Below are positions 1 through 10,197 of a stretch of DNA of 64,000 nt, in pieces. Both the position numbers and the translations under genes were made by a program. The notes beneath the pieces were generated by a model. That model searched no databases and had not been told where the DNA came from. It was given only the letters and a program-made list of their open reading frames with translations. This stretch comes from JAOBAU01 sp034667465 (GTDB lineage: Bacteria; Acidobacteriota; Thermoanaerobaculia; Gp7-AA8). The DNA lies in contig JAXDJV010000002.1 in the NCBI GenBank assembly GCA_034667465.1, positions 186,001 to 250,000 on the forward strand, written 5' to 3'. How positions within the stretch are numbered: the first letter of the stretch is position 1; each line of letters starts with the position of its first letter.

Positions 1-181
1 TCGCGCGCACGTCTCGCCGCATCTTCGCGGAGTCGTGACCTGCCGCTTCAAGCCAACGTGTTCGGTGTATGGGCGCGAATCGGTGCGCAAGTACGGAGCG
101 GTGATCGGCGGCGCCAGGACCGCGTGGCGTATCGCGAGGTGTGGACCGTGGACGAGGTTCGGAACGATTGATCCGCCGTGA
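1..181 (+). CDS. yidD: YidD membrane protein insertion efficiency factor, 3' part
   Basis: This is the C-terminal part of YidD, a small amphipathic inner-membrane protein that helps YidC insert membrane proteins. The frame is open from base 2 and stops at TGA 179-181; the 5' end lies outside the window. The visible protein shows the family signature: C-R-F-x-P-T-C-S-x-Y, then a basic helix (VRKYGAVIGGARTAWRIARC) and the closing C-G-P-W followed by D-P-P. The family usually sits between rnpA and yidC, so those genes are expected to the left (family knowledge). The call rests on the cysteine pattern, which is distinctive even in a fragment. Confidence 0.85.
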   Translation, partial: RAHVSPHLRGVVTCRFKPTCSVYGRESVRKYGAVIGGARTAWRIARCGPWTRFGTIDPP

Positions 182-196
182 GGCGAGGGAGCCATG

Positions 197-286
197 GGGA
201 TGAGGCATGAGGTATGAGTCGCTTCGCGTCGGCGACGCCTTTACTCATGCCTCATGCCTCATGCCTCATGCCTCATGCCTCATGCC
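197..286. repeat. Heptamer-repeat hairpin A
   Basis: The left arm (197-220) is a run of ATGAGGC/ATGAGGT units. The right arm (241-286) is the complementary run, with about five tandem copies of CTCATGC. Together they can fold into a long hairpin between the converging yidD and nth genes. The nth stop codon (TGA, complement of 280-282) lies inside the right arm. It may serve as a bidirectional terminator (inference). Confidence 0.75.
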
Positions 287-924
287 GGTGCTTCCTCAGC
301 ACTCGGACACACGTCATTCAACTTACAGATCGCGCACTTCGGTTTGCGCGCGATGCAGATCTCGCGGCCGTGGTAGATGATCCGGTGCGAGAAGTTCGTC
401 CACTCTTTTTTCGGGACGAGCGCCATCAGGTCTTCTTCGATCTTCACCGCGTCGACATTCTTCGTCAGGCCGAGGCGGCCGGCGACGCGGGTGACGTGGG
501 TGTCGACGACGATTCCGACCGGCGCGTTGAACGCGTTCGACAGCACGACGTTCGCGGTCTTGCGGCCGACACCGGGAAGCGCGGTCAGCGCTTCCATCGA
601 TTGCGGGACTTCGCCGCCGTGCTTCTCCATGATCGCCTGCGACGCGGCGATGACCGCCTTCGCTTTGTTGCGAAAGAAGCCGGTCTGCTTCACGTCGCGC
701 TCCATCTCCACCTGACCGGCACGCGCGAACGACGCGGGATCGGGATACTTCCGAAAGAGCGATTTGGTGACGATGTTCACGCGGACGTCGGTCGACTGCG
801 CGGAGAGCATCGTGGCGATCAGCAGCTCGAACGGAGTGGTGAAGTCGAGCGAGCATTTCGCTTTCGGATACAGCCGCTTCAACAACACGATGATTTCGGC
901 GACGCGCTCGGTTTTCTTCCGCAT
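280..924 (-). CDS. nth: Endonuclease III (DNA glycosylase/AP lyase)
   Basis: A base-excision repair enzyme of 214 residues that removes oxidised pyrimidines and cuts the abasic site. The helix-hairpin-helix LPGVGRKTANVVL (residues 116-128) holds the catalytic lysine K122, and V-D-T-H holds the catalytic aspartate D141. The C-terminus has the [4Fe-4S] ligands C190, C197, C200 and C206 in the standard C-x6-C-x2-C-x5-C spacing. The length is normal for the family. The start is ATG at 924; a TATAAT hexamer 9 nt upstream and the lack of a ribosome binding site suggest a very short or absent leader. It is divergent from hutU. The 3' end is overrun by heptamer hairpin A. Confidence 0.95.
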   Translation of the reverse strand: MRKKTERVAEIIVLLKRLYPKAKCSLDFTTPFELLIATMLSAQSTDVRVNIVTKSLFRKYPDPASFARAGQVEMERDVKQTGFFRNKAKAVIAASQAIMEKHGGEVPQSMEALTALPGVGRKTANVVLSNAFNAPVGIVVDTHVTRVAGRLGLTKNVDAVKIEEDLMALVPKKEWTNFSHRIIYHGREICIARKPKCAICKLNDVCPSAEEAPA

Positions 925-933
925 GGAGCGGCG

Positions 934-943
934 ATTATAGAAT
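934..943. promoter_or_regulatory. Overlapping divergent -10 boxes for nth and hutU
   Basis: The decamer ATTATAGAAT reads TATAAT toward nth (934-939, 9 nt before its ATG) and TAGAAT toward hutU (938-943, 7 nt before its ATG). No -35 box is convincing on either side. The spacing fits leaderless transcripts in both directions, and the two -10 boxes share two bases. Confidence 0.55.
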
Positions 944-950
944 CGCGCGC

Positions 951-2614
<1,664 letters not shown>

Positions 2615-2630
<16 letters not shown>

Positions 2631-2705
2631 CGAGGGATCCGGGCGGGCGGCGCGGCGATCAGCGCGCCCCGCCCGCCCGGATCCTTCGCTGACGCTCAGG
2701 ATGAC
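2615..2705. repeat. REP-like palindrome copy 1
   Basis: The left arm starts GTCATCCCGAGCGTAGCGAG and is answered by a right arm ending in CGCTCAGGATGAC. The inner parts of the arms are GGATCC followed by GC-rich GGGCGGGCGG and its complement. It lies between the converging hutU and kinase genes and contains the hutU stop codon at 2628-2630. Five further copies are in the window. Confidence 0.9.
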
Positions 2706-2714
2706 TAATGCCGG

Positions 2715-5336
2715 TCACCGAAATTCTTCGAGCCAGTTCTGCACGAGAACGACCTGTCGTTTCGGCGGCGGCAGGTCCTGCGTCGTGATGATGCTGCCGT
2801 CGCGGAAGACGTCGTAACGGACGTTGTTCAGCGAGAGACCTGCGGGCGCGGCGTCGAACACCACGACCGGCTCACCGATCGCCATCGACGGCGGCGCGTA
2901 GCTGACGGGCGCCGAGAACAGCTTGTTGGCGGCGATGAAATAGATCGTATGGCCGTCGCGGCTCCACACCGGTCGCGAGCCCGGCCCGCGCGACACCGGC
3001 CAGCGTCCCTGACCTTCCGGATAGCGCGTGGCCACGACTTCGTCGGTGCCCGATTCGCGCGTCGTGTACGCGATGAAATGTCCGTCAGGAGAAATCGTGA
3101 GATCCGTTTTCGGGAACGGCGACTTCACGATCTCCCTCGGCACTCCGCCGGTCACCGGAACCGTGGCGATGTTCGCTGCATCGCGCACGGCGAACGTGAG
3201 AAAAACGATGTTGCGGTCGTCGGGCGTGAAGTTTCCCCAGGAGTTGTTCGGCGCTCCCTTCGCGATCTTCGTCGGTTCGCCCGAGCCGTCGACCGGCACG
3301 AGCCAGATACCGAACGCCTGGTCATTCCAGTCGACTGACGGGCTGCGGTCAGCGAGCAGATAGTGGCCATCGTGCGACCACGCGCGCGGCGAATCGGTCG
3401 CGACCGGCGACGTCAGCCGCCGGCGCGTGCCCGTGGCGATGTCGAACAAACCGATGCTCTCGAAGTTGCCCTCATGCGACGAGTACGCGATCGTCTTTTC
3501 ATCGGGTGAAAGTACCGGCGAGCCCGCGGTCGCCGTCGGTTCCCCGATCCTCGCAACGATCTTTCCGGTCCGGTCGATGCGCACAAGCTGCCGCGGCGCG
3601 TCATCGACATTCGCGACATACACGAGCGAACCGTCAGCCGACGCGCTGCAGGCGCCGGCGCCGGCCGCGACGAGGAATTGTTTCCCCGTCGGCGCGCCCG
3701 TCTCCGCGGAAAACGGCACGGCCCACACACCGGCATTGAGCCCGCCGAGACTGACGAGGATGTGACCGGTCGCGGAGGAGTACGAGACGCCGCGAACGAT
3801 CGACTGCCCGAAATCGATGACCGTCTTCCGCTTCGTTCCGTCGATCACCTCGACGGTGGCCATGTTCGTCAGCTTGTGCGGCACGGCAAGGAGCCGTTTT
3901 CCGTCGGGAAGAAAAGAGAGGTTGTGAAAGTCGACGAGCTCGGGATCGGCCGGAAGAAATTCGGTGGCGGAGCCGCCGCGCGCGGAGATCTCGAACAAGC
4001 CACCTTTGTACTGCGCCAGGATGATGCGATCGTCCGCACCCCACGCGCCGGCGTGGAAGAACCTGCTGCTGCGTGGCAGCGGCGCGATGAGCACGGGAGC
4101 ATTGCCGCCCTGCGCGATCTTCCACAACTTGTCTTCATCGACGTACGCGAGCCATTTGCCATCGGGCGACCAGAACAGCATCGGCCGCACGCTGATGAGC
4201 GGCACTTTCCGCGGTTCGAGCTCGTCGAGCGCGCGGATCCACAGCGCGCCTTCCGCCGGATATGCGACGCGCCGTCCGTCCGGCGAAAACACCGGCGCCG
4301 TGTTCCACGCATTTTCAATCGCAGCGCTGAGGATGGTTTTGGTCACCTGCGGTGCGGCCACGCTGTGCGCACGCCACGACGCGATCGAAGCGATCGCGAT
4401 CGCCGCCGCCGCGATCAGCCAGGGCAACGCGGATCGTATTCGCTTCGGCGCCGGTGCCACCGCCGTCTTCATGCTGCCGCTCGGCTGCTGCGCAACCCAC
4501 CGCAACTCTTCCGCGATGTCGTGCGCGCTCTGCCACCGCCCTTCGGGATCTTTCGCCAGACACTTTGCGACGATGTGCTCGAACGACGCGGGCGTGAGCG
4601 GCTGCAGCTCGGACATCGGCGGCGGATCACTCGAAAGAATCGCCGCGATGAGCGACGTATTGGTCGAACCGATGAATGCACGCCGCCCCGTGGCCAGCTC
4701 GTACAGCACGGCGCCGAGCGCAAAGATGTCGGTGCGGTGGTCGACCGCGTCGCCGCTGAGCTGCTCGGGCGACATGTACTGCAGCGTGCCGACGACAGAG
4801 CCTTCCGCGGTGAGCGGCCGCTGATTGACGACCGTCGTATTGTCGTGCTGCGCGCGCATCGGCGCCGCTTTCGCCAGGCCGAAATCGAGCAGTTTCACGC
4901 CGGTGCGCGTGATCATCACGTTGCCCGGCTTCAGATCGCGATGAACGATGTGCGCGCGATGTGCCCGGTCGAGCGCGTCCGCGATCTGCGCTCCGTACCG
5001 AAGCACTTCGGCGAGCGGCAGCGGACCGCGATCGAGCCGGTCGGCGAGCGTTTCGCCCTCGACCAGCTCCATCACCAGATACGAGGTGTCACCTTCGACG
5101 CCGAAATCGTAAAGCGTGCAGATGTGCGGATGGTTGAGTTGCGAAACGGTCTTCGCTTCGCGCTCCAGCCGCGCCTTCAGTTCCGCGTTCTGCGCGAACT
5201 CGGCGGGGAGCAGCTTGATCGCCACGGAACGGTCGAGACGCGTGTCACGACCTTTCCAGACTTCTCCCATCCCGCCCGCGCCAAGGCGCGAGACGATCTC
5301 ATACGGCCCGAGTCGGCATCCTTCATTGATGGGCAA
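2715..5336 (-). CDS. Membrane Ser/Thr protein kinase with C-terminal TolB-like beta-propeller
   Basis: An 873-residue receptor-type kinase. The cytoplasmic kinase domain spans about residues 10-280: glycine loop GAGGMGEV (18-25), ATP lysine K41, catalytic H-R-D-L-K-P-G-N (132-139) and D-F-G (151-153). One membrane segment lies at about 303-320. The rest is a WD40/TolB-like propeller with repeated SPDGR/SPDGK/SPDGH blades, expected outside the membrane as a sensor. This architecture is very common in Acidobacteriota (family knowledge). The best start is TTG at 5336, 9 nt after a GATACT hexamer and without a ribosome binding site; no ATG or GTG is in frame before the conserved RLGPYE. The ligand and substrates cannot be told from sequence. 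Confidence 0.9.
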   Translation of the reverse strand: MPINEGCRLGPYEIVSRLGAGGMGEVWKGRDTRLDRSVAIKLLPAEFAQNAELKARLEREAKTVSQLNHPHICTLYDFGVEGDTSYLVMELVEGETLADRLDRGPLPLAEVLRYGAQIADALDRAHRAHIVHRDLKPGNVMITRTGVKLLDFGLAKAAPMRAQHDNTTVVNQRPLTAEGSVVGTLQYMSPEQLSGDAVDHRTDIFALGAVLYELATGRRAFIGSTNTSLIAAILSSDPPPMSELQPLTPASFEHIVAKCLAKDPEGRWQSAHDIAEELRWVAQQPSGSMKTAVAPAPKRIRSALPWLIAAAAIAIASIASWRAHSVAAPQVTKTILSAAIENAWNTAPVFSPDGRRVAYPAEGALWIRALDELEPRKVPLISVRPMLFWSPDGKWLAYVDEDKLWKIAQGGNAPVLIAPLPRSSRFFHAGAWGADDRIILAQYKGGLFEISARGGSATEFLPADPELVDFHNLSFLPDGKRLLAVPHKLTNMATVEVIDGTKRKTVIDFGQSIVRGVSYSSATGHILVSLGGLNAGVWAVPFSAETGAPTGKQFLVAAGAGACSASADGSLVYVANVDDAPRQLVRIDRTGKIVARIGEPTATAGSPVLSPDEKTIAYSSHEGNFESIGLFDIATGTRRRLTSPVATDSPRAWSHDGHYLLADRSPSVDWNDQAFGIWLVPVDGSGEPTKIAKGAPNNSWGNFTPDDRNIVFLTFAVRDAANIATVPVTGGVPREIVKSPFPKTDLTISPDGHFIAYTTRESGTDEVVATRYPEGQGRWPVSRGPGSRPVWSRDGHTIYFIAANKLFSAPVSYAPPSMAIGEPVVVFDAAPAGLSLNNVRYDVFRDGSIITTQDLPPPKRQVVLVQNWLEEFR

Positions 5337-5345
5337 GGAGCCGAA

Positions 5346-5351
5346 AGTATC
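5346..5351 (-). promoter_or_regulatory. Putative -10 box for the kinase-propeller gene
   Basis: GATACT on the minus strand ends 9 nt before the TTG start, with no Shine-Dalgarno sequence between. This is consistent with a leaderless or near-leaderless message. No clear -35 box is seen. Confidence 0.35.
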
Positions 5352-5495
5352 GCACGCGCGTTACTTACTCTTCGTCATCGAGCGGACCTGCCGGACGGGA
5401 GCGGCAATACCGCCGTCCACCGTTTGGTTACTCTCAGCACTCCGCGAAAAGCTTTACTATTACGTCCCCGCGGATTCCCCATCGGAGGTGTCGTC

Positions 5496-6620
5496 ATCGA
5501 ACAGAGCAACGTTGTATCTCCCCGAGCGCCCGAAAAAGACTGGGTCAACATCATCTTTCTTTCACTGACGCCGGTGATCGGTGTCGCCGGCACCGCTGCC
5601 TGGACGCTGACGCACGGCTTCCACTGGTGGATGCCCGCGCTCTGCGCCGTGCTCTACCTGATGGTCGGCATGTCGATCTGCGCGGGCTATCACCGCTTCT
5701 TCTCGCACAAGAGCTACGAAGCGTCGGCTCCGGTGCAGATCTTCTTCGCGATCTTCGGCGCGCTGGCGGCGGAGAACTCGATTCTCTGGTGGTCGGCCAG
5801 CCATCGCGTGCATCACAAGCACGTCGATCACGACTGGGATCCGTACAACATCCAGCGCGGCTTCTGGTGGGCGCACATCCTCTGGATCTTCTATCGCAAT
5901 CCGGCTGCCGGAAACTTCGACAACTCGCCGGATCTTGTTAAGAACCCGATCGTGATGTGGCAGCACAAGTGGCACAAGGTGCTGCTCATCGTCGTCGGTT
6001 TCGGCCTGCCGACTCTCATCGGCTGGGCGCTCGGCGACGCGATGGCCGGTCTCCTCTGGGGCGGCTTCCTCCGCATCGCCGTCATTCATCACACGACGTT
6101 CTTCGTGAACTCGCTCGCGCATCAGCTCGGCAAGCCGCTCTACAACGCCGAAGTCTCGGCGCGCGACAACTGGGCGGTAGCCCTGCTGACGCTCGGCGAG
6201 GGCTACCACAGCTTCCATCACCGTTTCCCGGCTGACTTCCGCAACGGCATCCGCTGGTATCACTGGGATCCGGCGAAATGGTTCATCACCGGACTGAAGT
6301 CGGTCGGTCTCGCGTCCGAGCTCCGGACGACGGCCGAGCCGCAGATCGAGCAGGCTCGCATGAGCGCCGCGCTTCGTGTCGTCGAAGAGAAGCTCGAGAA
6401 GGCCGAAGGGACGATGGGCGAAGAGATCCGCCGCCGCGTCAACCAGGCGGTTCGCCACCTCGAGACAGCGCTGAAGCTCTGGCGTCAGCACGCCGAAGAG
6501 CGCGCCGAGGGTGTGTCGCGCGAATGGCGCGCCACGCGTCGCCGCGCGTTCCGGCACGTGAGGCAGTCGCGCAGACAGTGGAAGTCGGCACTTCGCGCGC
6601 TGCAGCAGATGCCGGCGTAA
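5496..6620 (+). CDS. Acyl-CoA/lipid delta-9 type fatty acid desaturase
   Basis: An integral-membrane, di-iron desaturase that introduces a double bond into acyl chains. The three histidine boxes are present: H-R-F-F-S-H (66-71), H-R-V-H-H (103-107) and H-S-F-H-H (238-242), with N-S-L-A-H between them (205-209) and four or so hydrophobic segments. After about residue 280 there is an extra, highly charged, probably coiled-coil tail of about 95 residues that the core family lacks. The start is uncertain: the best Shine-Dalgarno (GGAGG, 5484-5488) is 7 nt before an ATC codon at 5496, while the nearest in-frame standard codons are TTG 5424 and GTG near 5574. I place the start at the ATC. Confidence 0.88.
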   Translation: MEQSNVVSPRAPEKDWVNIIFLSLTPVIGVAGTAAWTLTHGFHWWMPALCAVLYLMVGMSICAGYHRFFSHKSYEASAPVQIFFAIFGALAAENSILWWSASHRVHHKHVDHDWDPYNIQRGFWWAHILWIFYRNPAAGNFDNSPDLVKNPIVMWQHKWHKVLLIVVGFGLPTLIGWALGDAMAGLLWGGFLRIAVIHHTTFFVNSLAHQLGKPLYNAEVSARDNWAVALLTLGEGYHSFHHRFPADFRNGIRWYHWDPAKWFITGLKSVGLASELRTTAEPQIEQARMSAALRVVEEKLEKAEGTMGEEIRRRVNQAVRHLETALKLWRQHAEERAEGVSREWRATRRRAFRHVRQSRRQWKSALRALQQMPA

Positions 6621-6644
6621 CGCACGAACTCACCCGAAACGAAG

Positions 6645-6677
6645 AACGGCCCGGCTTACGCCGGGCCGTTCTGTTTT
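6645..6677 (+). terminator. Rho-independent terminator after the desaturase
   Basis: A perfect 11-bp stem (AACGGCCCGGC with GCCGGGCCGTT) around a TTAC loop, followed by CTGTTTT. It lies 24 bases after the desaturase stop codon. Confidence 0.85.
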
Positions 6678-6682
6678 GCGAA

Positions 6683-6778
6683 GTCATCCTGAGCGTTCAG
6701 CGAAGGATCCGGGCGGGCGGGGCGCGGAACTGTTCGTTCGCGCCCCCCGCCCGGATCCCTCGCTACGCTCGGGATGAC
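6683..6778. repeat. REP-like palindrome copy 2
   Basis: The left arm is the variant GTCATCCTGAGCGTTCAGCG and the right arm is the standard ATCCCTCGCTACGCTCGGGA. The centre is CGCGGAACTGTTCGTTCGCG, itself partly palindromic. It fills the gap between the desaturase terminator and the converging TPR gene. Confidence 0.88.
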
Positions 6779-6780
6779 AG

Positions 6781-8193
6781 TTAGTTCGCGAGGGCGGTCA
6801 GCTTCACGAATTGCTGGTCATCTTTCAGCGACGAGAAGACGTAATCGACTCTTGCTTCCCACATCTCTTTGGCGCGAACCGCGTCGAAGCGCTCGAACTT
6901 GTAGAAGTGGCGGTGCAGCAGTTCCATCGCCTTCCCCTTGTTTCCCAGGAGCGCGTGGATTGCGGCGAGGTTGTATGACGCGCAGAGCATCCCTTCATGC
7001 TCGTTGGCGATCTTCAGCGCTTCTTCGCCGCGTCCGCTGTCGGCCATGTAGGTCGCGGCGAAGATCAGGTTGAACGGCTCTTCGGGATCGAGCTTCAGCG
7101 CTTTCTGCACGTACATGTCGGCCTTCGCACGATCGCGCTCGGAGTTCCAGAAGACCGCGAGGTTGCGATACGTCAGCGCCAGCGGGAAGGCGGCGATCGA
7201 CTGCTCGAAGAGCGCGAGGCCGGCTTTCGAATCGCCTTCGTGAATCGTCATCTTGCCGATGCCGTGCAGCGCGACGGCGCGCGAGAGCGGGTCGGCCTGC
7301 ATCGCGAGGATCTGATTGAACGTCTTCCGCGCAAGAACCCACTGGCCGAGGTGATGGCGATAGAGCTCGCCGAGGAAACGGAGAGGAACCGGATCGGCAG
7401 GATCGAGCTTCGATGCGGCCTGATAGAGATTGCGCGCGTTCTCGTAATGCTCGTCCATCTCCGCTTCGAGACCAAGCATCATGATGTGACCGATCTTTCG
7501 ATTCATCTCCGCGGTAAGGATCGGATCGACGGTGCGCAGCATTGCGTCCTCGACGGTGATGCCGAGCTTCTTTAGCGCCTTCTGCGCGTCGCGCGCTTTG
7601 CGCGGAAAAAGACAGCGCTGCTCCCACACCTGTTTGTACGTTTCGGTTGCGCCGTCTTTGTCGCCGGCGGTGACTTTCGCTTTCGCGGCGTCGAGCTGCT
7701 TTTCGAGCGCGTCTTCACGCGCGCGGAGCTCGTCCTTCACCATCTTCTCGACGGCGGAGAGCTTCAGCGCGCCCTTTTCGGCGTCGACGTGCGCGATCAT
7801 TTTCCCATCGCCGTCGATGAGGAGCGCCGTAGGTGTTTTGCCTGTGACGCCGAGCTTCTCGACCATTGCGGAGTCATCGGGATTGACGAGCTGCATGCCG
7901 ACGCACTGCGACGCGTACGTCGTCAGCGTGCGCGACGAGAGGAGATCGGACTTTTTCACTTCGTCGCGATTCGCCGGAACCCAGTAGAGAACGAGCGGAC
8001 CTTTGAGCGGCTCGTCGCCGGGATTCAGCGCCTTCCACGGTACGAAGTAAACCTGCGGAGAACCGCTCATCGGCGGCATCGCGCCGCCGGTCCCGCCACC
8101 GCCTCCGCCTCCGCACGTCGCATGTGCGGCGAGCGCGGTGAAGAAGAGAGGGAGAACAAGCAGAGCTGCGAAACGGATGGGTGAATGCCGCAT
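6781..8193 (-). CDS. Secreted TPR protein with an N-terminal thioredoxin-fold-like region
   Basis: A 470-residue exported protein of unknown role. Residues 1-25 form a signal peptide ending in ALAAHA, followed by a cysteine and a glycine run. Residues of about 60-150 (PLVLYWVPANRDEV, GKTPTALLIDGDGKMI) resemble a thioredoxin fold but have no C-x-x-C pair, so a redox role is unlikely. Tetratricopeptide-like helix pairs follow from about 230 to the end (for example ENARNLYQAASKLDPADP and AKADMYVQKALKLDPEEP). The ATG at 8193 has an excellent AGGAGG 6 nt upstream. It follows lepB in the same direction with a 49-nt gap, so co-transcription is likely. Confidence 0.72.
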   Translation of the reverse strand: MRHSPIRFAALLVLPLFFTALAAHATCGGGGGGGTGGAMPPMSGSPQVYFVPWKALNPGDEPLKGPLVLYWVPANRDEVKKSDLLSSRTLTTYASQCVGMQLVNPDDSAMVEKLGVTGKTPTALLIDGDGKMIAHVDAEKGALKLSAVEKMVKDELRAREDALEKQLDAAKAKVTAGDKDGATETYKQVWEQRCLFPRKARDAQKALKKLGITVEDAMLRTVDPILTAEMNRKIGHIMMLGLEAEMDEHYENARNLYQAASKLDPADPVPLRFLGELYRHHLGQWVLARKTFNQILAMQADPLSRAVALHGIGKMTIHEGDSKAGLALFEQSIAAFPLALTYRNLAVFWNSERDRAKADMYVQKALKLDPEEPFNLIFAATYMADSGRGEEALKIANEHEGMLCASYNLAAIHALLGNKGKAMELLHRHFYKFERFDAVRAKEMWEARVDYVFSSLKDDQQFVKLTALAN

Positions 8194-8242
8194 GAAGCCT
8201 CCTGGCCGGACGGCGTCAGTATAGGACCGGCGGTCCGGGCGT

Positions 8243-8905
8243 TTAGTCCAGCGCTGTGAAGAAACGGTCAAGGCGCGGGGTGTACCAGCGCTTGCGATCG
8301 ACGGAAAACGCGACGGCGGTGGCGCGGCCGACGATCTTCTCGCGCGGGATGACGCCGATGTAGCGGCTGTCGTTGCTGTTGTCGCGATTGTCGCCCATGA
8401 CGAAGTACTGGCCGGGCGGAACGACCTGCGGCTCGAACCAGCGGCGAGCCCAGCGGTCGGGCGAGAACATCACTTTGTGACTGTGACCCGGCAGCGCTTC
8501 GACGGCGATGATGGAACGTCCCTGCTCGGCGTCGTCGCTCGACGCGATCTGTTTCCAGCGCGCGGCTCTGCCGTTGACGAAGAGCTCGTTGTCCTGCATG
8601 GCGATGGTGTCGCCGGGCGTGGCGACGACGCGCTTCACGAGCCGCGTGCCGTCCTGCGGCGAGAAGAGGACGACGATGTCGCCGCGTTTCGGATCGCCCC
8701 ACTTCGCGATCTCGATCGTCGTGAAGGGGATCTTCAGATCGTAAGCGAGCTTGTTGACGACGACGCGATCGCCGACCTGGATGGTCGGCTTCATCGAGCC
8801 GCTCGGCACGTCGTTCCAGTCGGCGAGCGCGGAGCGGAGCGAGGTAACGATGAGGATCATCAGCGCGAGGACGCGCAACTCGGAGAGCACCTTTGATTTC
8901 GTCAT
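8243..8905 (-). CDS. lepB: Type I signal peptidase (first copy)
   Basis: A membrane serine protease (220 residues) that removes signal peptides from exported proteins. One N-terminal membrane segment (about 10-28) precedes the nucleophile S37 in PSGSM and the general base K91 in RLVKRV. The conserved GDNRDNSNDSR box follows. The start at ATG 8905 was chosen because the protein then begins just before the anchor; an upstream ATG at 8944 would overlap the divergent spy-like gene's ribosome binding site. A second, diverged copy lies at 53499-54110. Confidence 0.93.
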   Translation of the reverse strand: MTKSKVLSELRVLALMILIVTSLRSALADWNDVPSGSMKPTIQVGDRVVVNKLAYDLKIPFTTIEIAKWGDPKRGDIVVLFSPQDGTRLVKRVVATPGDTIAMQDNELFVNGRAARWKQIASSDDAEQGRSIIAVEALPGHSHKVMFSPDRWARRWFEPQVVPPGQYFVMGDNRDNSNDSRYIGVIPREKIVGRATAVAFSVDRKRWYTPRLDRFFTALD

Positions 8906-8962
8906 AAACGTTTTCGGAGCATCGCCGTCTGATCGTACAGCCATGCAGAAGGAGACAGAGCC

Positions 8963-9376
8963 ATGAAAAAGTTCCTCATCACCACACTTGCCGCGACCAC
9001 GATCATCACCGCGGCGTTCGCTGACGCGGGCGAGCCCGGCCGCGGCGGGCACCGCGGAGAGCGACGCGAAATGCGCCGCGAAGCGGTGCAGCGTTTAAAC
9101 CTTACGGACGCGCAGAAGGCGCAGATCCGCGACATCCGCAAAGCAGAGTTCGACCGGACGAAAGGTCTGTTCGAGGCGGCGCGGGAAAAGCGGTTCGAGC
9201 TTCGCCAGCTGCGGGAGTCGAACGATCCGCGCGCCGAGGGCGTTCGGACGGAGCTGATCGCGCTGCGCGAACAGATGCGCGCCGCACGACTGGCAACGCG
9301 CGAAAAGATTCGGAGCCTGTTGACGGCGGAACAGCGTTCGCAGATGGATTCGATGCGCAATCAGCGGCGCCAGTAG
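8963..9376 (+). CDS. Spy/CpxP-like periplasmic protein
   Basis: A small exported helical protein (137 residues) with a signal peptide ending near ITAAFADA and two LTxxQ motifs (LTDAQ near 47 and LTAEQ near 122), the hallmark of the Spy/CpxP family. Family members act as periplasmic chaperones or envelope-stress modulators. The middle is rich in arginine and glutamate, as in other members. AAGGAGA lies 8 nt before the ATG. It is divergent from lepB over only 57 bp. The TAG stop touches the first base of palindrome copy 3. Confidence 0.85.
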   Translation: MKKFLITTLAATTIITAAFADAGEPGRGGHRGERREMRREAVQRLNLTDAQKAQIRDIRKAEFDRTKGLFEAAREKRFELRQLRESNDPRAEGVRTELIALREQMRAARLATREKIRSLLTAEQRSQMDSMRNQRRQ

Positions 9377-9471
9377 TCATCCCGAGCGTCGCGAGGGATC
9401 CGGGCGGGAGGAGCGCGCAGCTCGCACCACCCACCCACCCACCCGGATGCCTCGCTAACGCTCGGCATGAC
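9376..9471. repeat. REP-like palindrome copy 3 (degenerate)
   Basis: The left arm is GTCATCCCGAGCGTCGCGAG, with one change from consensus. The right arm carries changes (GGATGCC, CGGCATGAC) and an expanded CACC run (CACCCACCCACCCACCC). This looks like an older, decaying copy between the converging spy-like and 9477-10193 genes. Confidence 0.8.
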
Positions 9472-9476
9472 AGTCA

Positions 9477-10193
9477 TCAGCATCCCGAACCCTCGCGCCG
9501 CGTAACCGTCCACTTCCCGCCCGCCCCGCGACGCCAAACGAGATAGTCATATCCTTCCTTCGCGTGATCGCGGGTGATCACTTCATCGAAACGGTCGCCG
9601 TCAATATCGAGATGATCGAGCGGTTCGATGTACGCGGCATCGGTGCAGTCGGCGCGAGCGCGAAATCGTGCAACCTGCGGCGTCACTCTCTTCGCGCTCA
9701 CATCGCCGACACGCGCGATCAAAAACAGGGACCCGGCACACGCGGCTTCCGGCGTTGACCAGCTGCCGACAATCAACAGCTCGTCGCCAACATCCATCAC
9801 TCGCGCGTTGACGTCGAGCTCCGCGCGAGTCTTCAGAAAAACACGCGCGTAGCGCAGCAGCGAACGCGCTTCATCGGCTGTCAGTTCACGATCGCGAGTC
9901 TCGCGGACAGCAACCTCGAAGTTCGTCGCCAGCAGCACTTCCTGCTCTTCCGGCTTCGTACCGTCGATCGTCGCCGTTCGCGCATCCGAAACACATCCGA
10001 GCGACTTCGGCTCGCCGGCGCGAACCGTCCCGACGCGCATTCCGTTTCGATAGAGGAGCGTCGCGCTTCCGTCGCCCACGATCGGCTCGATCACGTAACC
10101 GCCATCGTTACCGAAGACGACAGAGACACGACGCTCGGCAGCGCCGAGCGTCGTGCACATCATCAGCATCAATAGCGGAAGAACGCGCCGCAT
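9477..10193 (-). CDS. Secreted hypothetical protein
   Basis: I do not recognise this 238-residue protein. It has a clear signal peptide (MRRVLPLLMLMMCTTLGAAE), then a beta-rich domain with four or more cysteines and the stretch LDIDGDRFDEVITRDH near the C-terminus, which resembles an FG-GAP/VCBS-type acidic loop. It starts 5 nt downstream of the flotillin stop codon with no strong ribosome binding site, so it is probably translationally coupled to the flotillin gene. The envelope location fits a partner or cargo of the flotillin microdomain, but that is only context. Confidence 0.65.
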   Translation of the reverse strand: MRRVLPLLMLMMCTTLGAAERRVSVVFGNDGGYVIEPIVGDGSATLLYRNGMRVGTVRAGEPKSLGCVSDARTATIDGTKPEEQEVLLATNFEVAVRETRDRELTADEARSLLRYARVFLKTRAELDVNARVMDVGDELLIVGSWSTPEAACAGSLFLIARVGDVSAKRVTPQVARFRARADCTDAAYIEPLDHLDIDGDRFDEVITRDHAKEGYDYLVWRRGAGGKWTVTRREGSGC

Positions 10194-10197
10194 CGGT

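Noticed and set aside
197..286. Tandem heptamers as a CRISPR array
   Set aside because: Units are 7 bp with no spacers, there are no cas genes, and the array is half of a hairpin.
3678..5495. Very long plus-strand frame running into the desaturase
   Set aside because: The upstream 600 codons lie opposite the kinase-propeller gene and are R-rich shadow sequence; the conserved desaturase begins only near 5496.
6850..8100. Thioredoxin function for the secreted TPR protein
   Set aside because: The fold-like region lacks a C-x-x-C pair.
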